Assembly (NCBI GenBank): GCA_964351025.1
Contig: CAYGLV010000023.1
Coordinates: 1 to 35,698, forward strand
Direction: 5' to 3'
Length of the DNA stretch: 35,698 bases
From: CAYGLV01 sp964351025
Lineage (GTDB): Bacteria; Actinomycetota; Thermoleophilia; Gaiellales; Gaiellaceae
The notes under the pieces are model-generated. The model saw nothing but the letters and a program-made list of their open reading frames with translations. It ran no database searches and was not told the DNA's origin. The position numbers and the translations under genes are program-made. This document shows positions 33,402-35,698 of this stretch, piece after piece. How positions within the stretch are numbered: position 1 is the first letter of the stretch; each line of letters starts with the position of its first letter.

Positions 33402-33468
33402 CGTCCCTGGCCGCGGCCCTCCCGGCCGGCGCAGCCGGCCTCCCGGGCCGCGCCAGGAACGTCAGCGG
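33395..33468. repeat. Long imperfect hairpin (74 nt)
   Basis: The arms pair in blocks: CCGCTGACG/CGTCAGCGG, CCTGG/CCAGG, CGCGGCCC/GGGCCGCG and GGCCGGC/GCCGGCC, with small internal loops and the terminal loop GCA. It begins inside the last codons of the 113-residue gene. It could end transcription or be a REP-like element; no T-tract follows. Confidence 0.75.
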
Positions 33469-33519
33469 GCGTAATCGGTGGCTGGGTGCGTCGGTTCTCC
33501 GTTCCCGCAGGAGAGCCCG

Positions 33520-34365
33520 GTGGTAGCCTCGCCGCACGTGCTGATTCGCGTTGGCCACAGCCCCGATCCCGATGACGCATTCATGTTCTGGGCGCTCACG
33601 ACAGAACTCGTGGACCGGCGCGGCTACGACTTCGAGCAGGTGCTGGCCGACATCGAGACGCTCAACTGCTGGGCGCTCGAGGCGCGGCTCGAGGTGACGG
33701 CGCTCTCGCTTGCCGCCTACCCGTTCGTGCAGGACGACTACGCGCTGCTTCCACACGGCGCGAGCATCGGCTTGGGCTACGGCCCGATCGTCGTGGCGCG
33801 CGAGCCCTTGACGCGCGAGCAGCTGCGCGAGACCGAGATCGTCATTCCGGGGAAGATGACGACGGCGTACCTCGCCCTCAGGCTCGTGCTTGGCGACGCC
33901 ACGTATCGCGAGCTCGCGTTCGAGGAGATCCCGGACGAGGTCGCGTCAGGCAGGGCGGGTGCCGGGCTCGTGATCCACGAGAGTCAGCTCACGTTCGAGG
34001 ATCACGGCCTGCGGAAAGTGCTCGACCTCGGCAACTGGTGGCTGCTCGAGACGGGACTGCCGCTGCCGCTCGGCGTCAACTCGATCCGGCGGGACCTGGG
34101 CGAGGAGGTGCTCGCCGACGTCTCGCAGGTGCTGCGCGAGTCGATCCAGTGCGGGCTCGACAATCGCGCGGAGGCGCTCGAGTACGCCGTCCAGTTCGGG
34201 CGCGGGATCGACGCCGAGATCGCCGACCAGTTCGTCTCGATGTACGTCAACGAGCTGACGCAGGACTACGGCGACGAGGGCCGGAGGGCGGTCGCGGAGC
34301 TGCTCCGGCGCGGCGAGGCGATCGGCGCGTTCCCGAACCCGGTCACGGTTGACTGGGTCGCGTGA
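33520..34365 (+). CDS. MqnD-like protein (menaquinone biosynthesis family)
   Basis: The 281-residue protein resembles 1,4-dihydroxy-6-naphthoate synthase, the MqnD step of the futalosine route to menaquinone. Evidence is GHSPDPDDAFMFWAL at the start (the typical PxPxDxFxF-type block), VTALSLAAYPFVQDDYALLPHGASIGLGYGPIVV (residues about 66-99) and the periplasmic-binding-protein-like fold. If correct, it makes the quinone that complex I reduces. GTG at 33520 is chosen because AGGAG lies 6 nt upstream. GTG at 33538 is an alternative, with TAGCCT 8 nt before it. Its TGA is shared with the thiolase start. Confidence 0.75.
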   Translation: MVASPHVLIRVGHSPDPDDAFMFWALTTELVDRRGYDFEQVLADIETLNCWALEARLEVTALSLAAYPFVQDDYALLPHGASIGLGYGPIVVAREPLTREQLRETEIVIPGKMTTAYLALRLVLGDATYRELAFEEIPDEVASGRAGAGLVIHESQLTFEDHGLRKVLDLGNWWLLETGLPLPLGVNSIRRDLGEEVLADVSQVLRESIQCGLDNRAEALEYAVQFGRGIDAEIADQFVSMYVNELTQDYGDEGRRAVAELLRRGEAIGAFPNPVTVDWVA

Positions 34366-35543
34366 CGCGAGCCGTCGTCCTCTCAGCCGTCCGGACGCCG
34401 GTCGGCCGCTACGGCGGAGGGCTCGCCGGAGTTCGCCCTGACGACCTGGCGGCTGCCGCGATCGCAGCAGCCGTCGAGCGTGCGGGCATCGATCCTGCCT
34501 CGATCGAGGACGTCTACCTCGGCTGCGCGAACCAGGCGGGTGAGGACAACCGCAATGTCGCCCGGATGGCGGCGTTGCTCGCGGGGCTGCCGGAGTCGGT
34601 TCCCGGCGCCACGGTCAACCGGCTCTGCGCCTCCGGGCTGACGGCCGTCGTCGAGGCCTGCCGTGCTGTTGCCACCGGGGAGGGCGACCTGTTCGTCGCC
34701 GGCGGCGTCGAGTCCATGAGCCGCGCGCCGCTCGTGACCGCCAAGCCGGACGCGGCCTTCCCGCGCGGCGACCGCACGCTCTGGGACTCGACGCTCGGCT
34801 GGCGCTTCCCGAATCCGAGGCTGGAGGCGCTGTTCCCGCTCGAGACGATGGGCGAGACAGGCGAGAACGTCGCTGACCGCTGGGGCGTCTCGCGCGAGGA
34901 GCAGGACGCGTTCGCGCTGCGCTCGCAGCAGAAGTGGGCCGCGGCGCAGGCGGCGGGCCGCTTCGCCGACGAGCTGGTCGCGGTCGGCGAGCTCGGCTGC
35001 GACGAGCACCCGCGCCCGGACACCTCCGCCGAGAAGCTTGCGTCGCTCAAGCCCGCGTTTCGGGCGCAAGGCACGGTCACAGCCGGCAACGCGAGCGGCC
35101 TCAACGACGGTGCTGCCGCGCTCGTGATCGCCTCGGAGGAGAAGGCGCGAGCACTCGGCGTCGAGCCGCTCGGGGCGTACGTCGCGAGTGCCGCCACCGG
35201 CGTGGACCCGCGGGTGATGGGGATCGGCCCCGTGCCGGCGGTACGGAAGCTGCTGGAGCGCGCCGGGGTGTCGGTCGCGGACCTCGACCTCGTCGAGCTC
35301 AACGAGGCCTTCGCCTCCCAGAGCCTCGCCGTCATCCGCGAGCTCGGCCTCGACGAAGAGAGAGTGAACGTCAACGGTGGCGCGATCGCGCTCGGCCACC
35401 CGCTCGGGATGAGCGGCGCGCGCCTCGTCGTCACCCTCCTGCACGAGCTGCGCCGCCGCGGCGGTCGCTACGGCCTCGCAACGATGTGCGTGGGCGTCGG
35501 CCAGGGCCAGGCGGCCCTCTTCGAGCGCGTTCTAGAGGATTGA
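34362..35543 (+). CDS. Acetyl-CoA C-acyltransferase (thiolase family)
   Basis: The 393-residue protein has the thiolase catalytic residues C89 (TVNRLCASGL), H346 (GGAIALGHPLGMSGAR) and C376 (MCVGVGQGQ). The block EDNRNVARMAALLAGLPESVPGATVNRLC, read over residues 61-89, is close to beta-ketoadipyl-CoA thiolases (PcaF), but degradative 3-ketoacyl-CoA thiolases cannot be excluded. Reaction: thiolytic cleavage of a 3-oxoacyl-CoA, or its reverse. GTG at 34362 overlaps the stop of the MqnD-like gene as GTGA, so the two are translationally coupled. Its TGA lies inside the terminal inverted repeat of the adjoining element. Confidence 0.93.
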   Translation: MTRAVVLSAVRTPVGRYGGGLAGVRPDDLAAAAIAAAVERAGIDPASIEDVYLGCANQAGEDNRNVARMAALLAGLPESVPGATVNRLCASGLTAVVEACRAVATGEGDLFVAGGVESMSRAPLVTAKPDAAFPRGDRTLWDSTLGWRFPNPRLEALFPLETMGETGENVADRWGVSREEQDAFALRSQQKWAAAQAAGRFADELVAVGELGCDEHPRPDTSAEKLASLKPAFRAQGTVTAGNASGLNDGAAALVIASEEKARALGVEPLGAYVASAATGVDPRVMGIGPVPAVRKLLERAGVSVADLDLVELNEAFASQSLAVIRELGLDEERVNVNGGAIALGHPLGMSGARLVVTLLHELRRRGGRYGLATMCVGVGQGQAALFERVLED

Positions 35544-35696
35544 TTCCCAATCACCGCACCCCCGAGTTGGGGCCTGGGCACGGCGCATCGCGGCCGCCTC
35601 GTCCAGCACCAAGGCCCACCGGCCTTGGCACCGGCCGAGTCACCCACGCTGCTTGGCCCATGCCCTCCCTGAGGGCACGCCGATCAGGAATCAATC
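35538..35696. mobile_element. Right copy of a MITE-like element (about 159 bp)
   Basis: The element is bounded by a perfect 10-bp inverted repeat: GATTGATTCC at 35538-35547 and GGAATCAATC at 35687-35696. Inside are CCAAGGC/GCCTTGG and TGCCCTC/GAGGGCA hairpins and, near the left end, CCCAA/TTGGG. It has no gene. About 92 bp of it also occurs at 7-98. No target-site duplication can be defined with certainty. Confidence 0.65.
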
Positions 35697-35698
35697 AT

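Noticed and set aside
33520..33540. Leaderless start at GTG 33538 of the MqnD-like gene (TAGCCT 8 nt upstream)
   Set aside because: AGGAG stands 6 nt before the in-frame GTG at 33520, which is better evidence. The TAGCCT match may be chance.

Overview
The window looks like one scaffold of a high-GC actinobacterium-like bacterium, probably from a metagenome assembly. The clues are the very high GC content, the many GTG starts, stop/start overlaps of the GTGA and ATGA type, a full 14-subunit nuo operon, an FprA-type ferredoxin reductase and a CIRCE-controlled groES-groEL pair. A deep actinobacterial lineage such as Thermoleophilia is my guess from gene content; no ribosomal RNA is present to prove it. 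Two runs of 100 N (12569-12668 and 27256-27355) are each flanked by an identical 55-bp sequence, so both look like scaffolding joins of contigs that actually overlap.

Layout. 99-3043: a DUF1028 protein, a small unknown gene, a UPF0173-type metallo-hydrolase, a small membrane protein and a HAD phosphatase. 3043-17191, minus strand: nuoA to nuoN, the complete proton-pumping NADH:quinone oxidoreductase (complex I), with almost every gene overlapping the next. 17349-21835, plus strand: an IscA/HesB-type Fe-S protein, an FprA-like reductase, a small Cys-rich protein, class II fumarase and a secreted trypsin-like protease. 21894-26886, minus strand: E1 alpha, E1 beta and E2 of a 2-oxoacid dehydrogenase followed by lipB and lipA, so the enzyme and its lipoate cofactor pathway are co-expressed. 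26956-30119: a zinc-ribbon protein, an ASCH-like protein and groES-groEL behind a CIRCE operator. 30317-35543: a sulfite-oxidase-like molybdoenzyme, a YgfZ-like folate-binding protein, tRNA-Arg(GCG), an ornithine cyclodeaminase-family protein, two small unknown genes, an MqnD-like protein and a thiolase.

The main theme is aerobic energy metabolism: 2-oxoacid oxidation and fumarase produce NADH, complex I passes the electrons to a quinone, and Fe-S assembly, lipoate synthesis and chaperonin genes support this. No defence system, phage, CRISPR array or transposase gene was seen.

The most unusual features are regulatory. Many genes have a -10-like hexamer (TANNNT) ending 6-9 nt, most often exactly 7 nt, before the start codon, which predicts leaderless mRNAs. 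Four divergent pairs, one including a tRNA, appear to share overlapping, nearly symmetric -10 elements within intervals of only 19-24 bp. Other points are a second 9-N9-9 palindrome beside CIRCE, a lipB gene whose only well-placed start is ATT, a 34-codon ORF that exactly bridges nuoF and nuoG, and a MITE-like repeat at both ends of the window.
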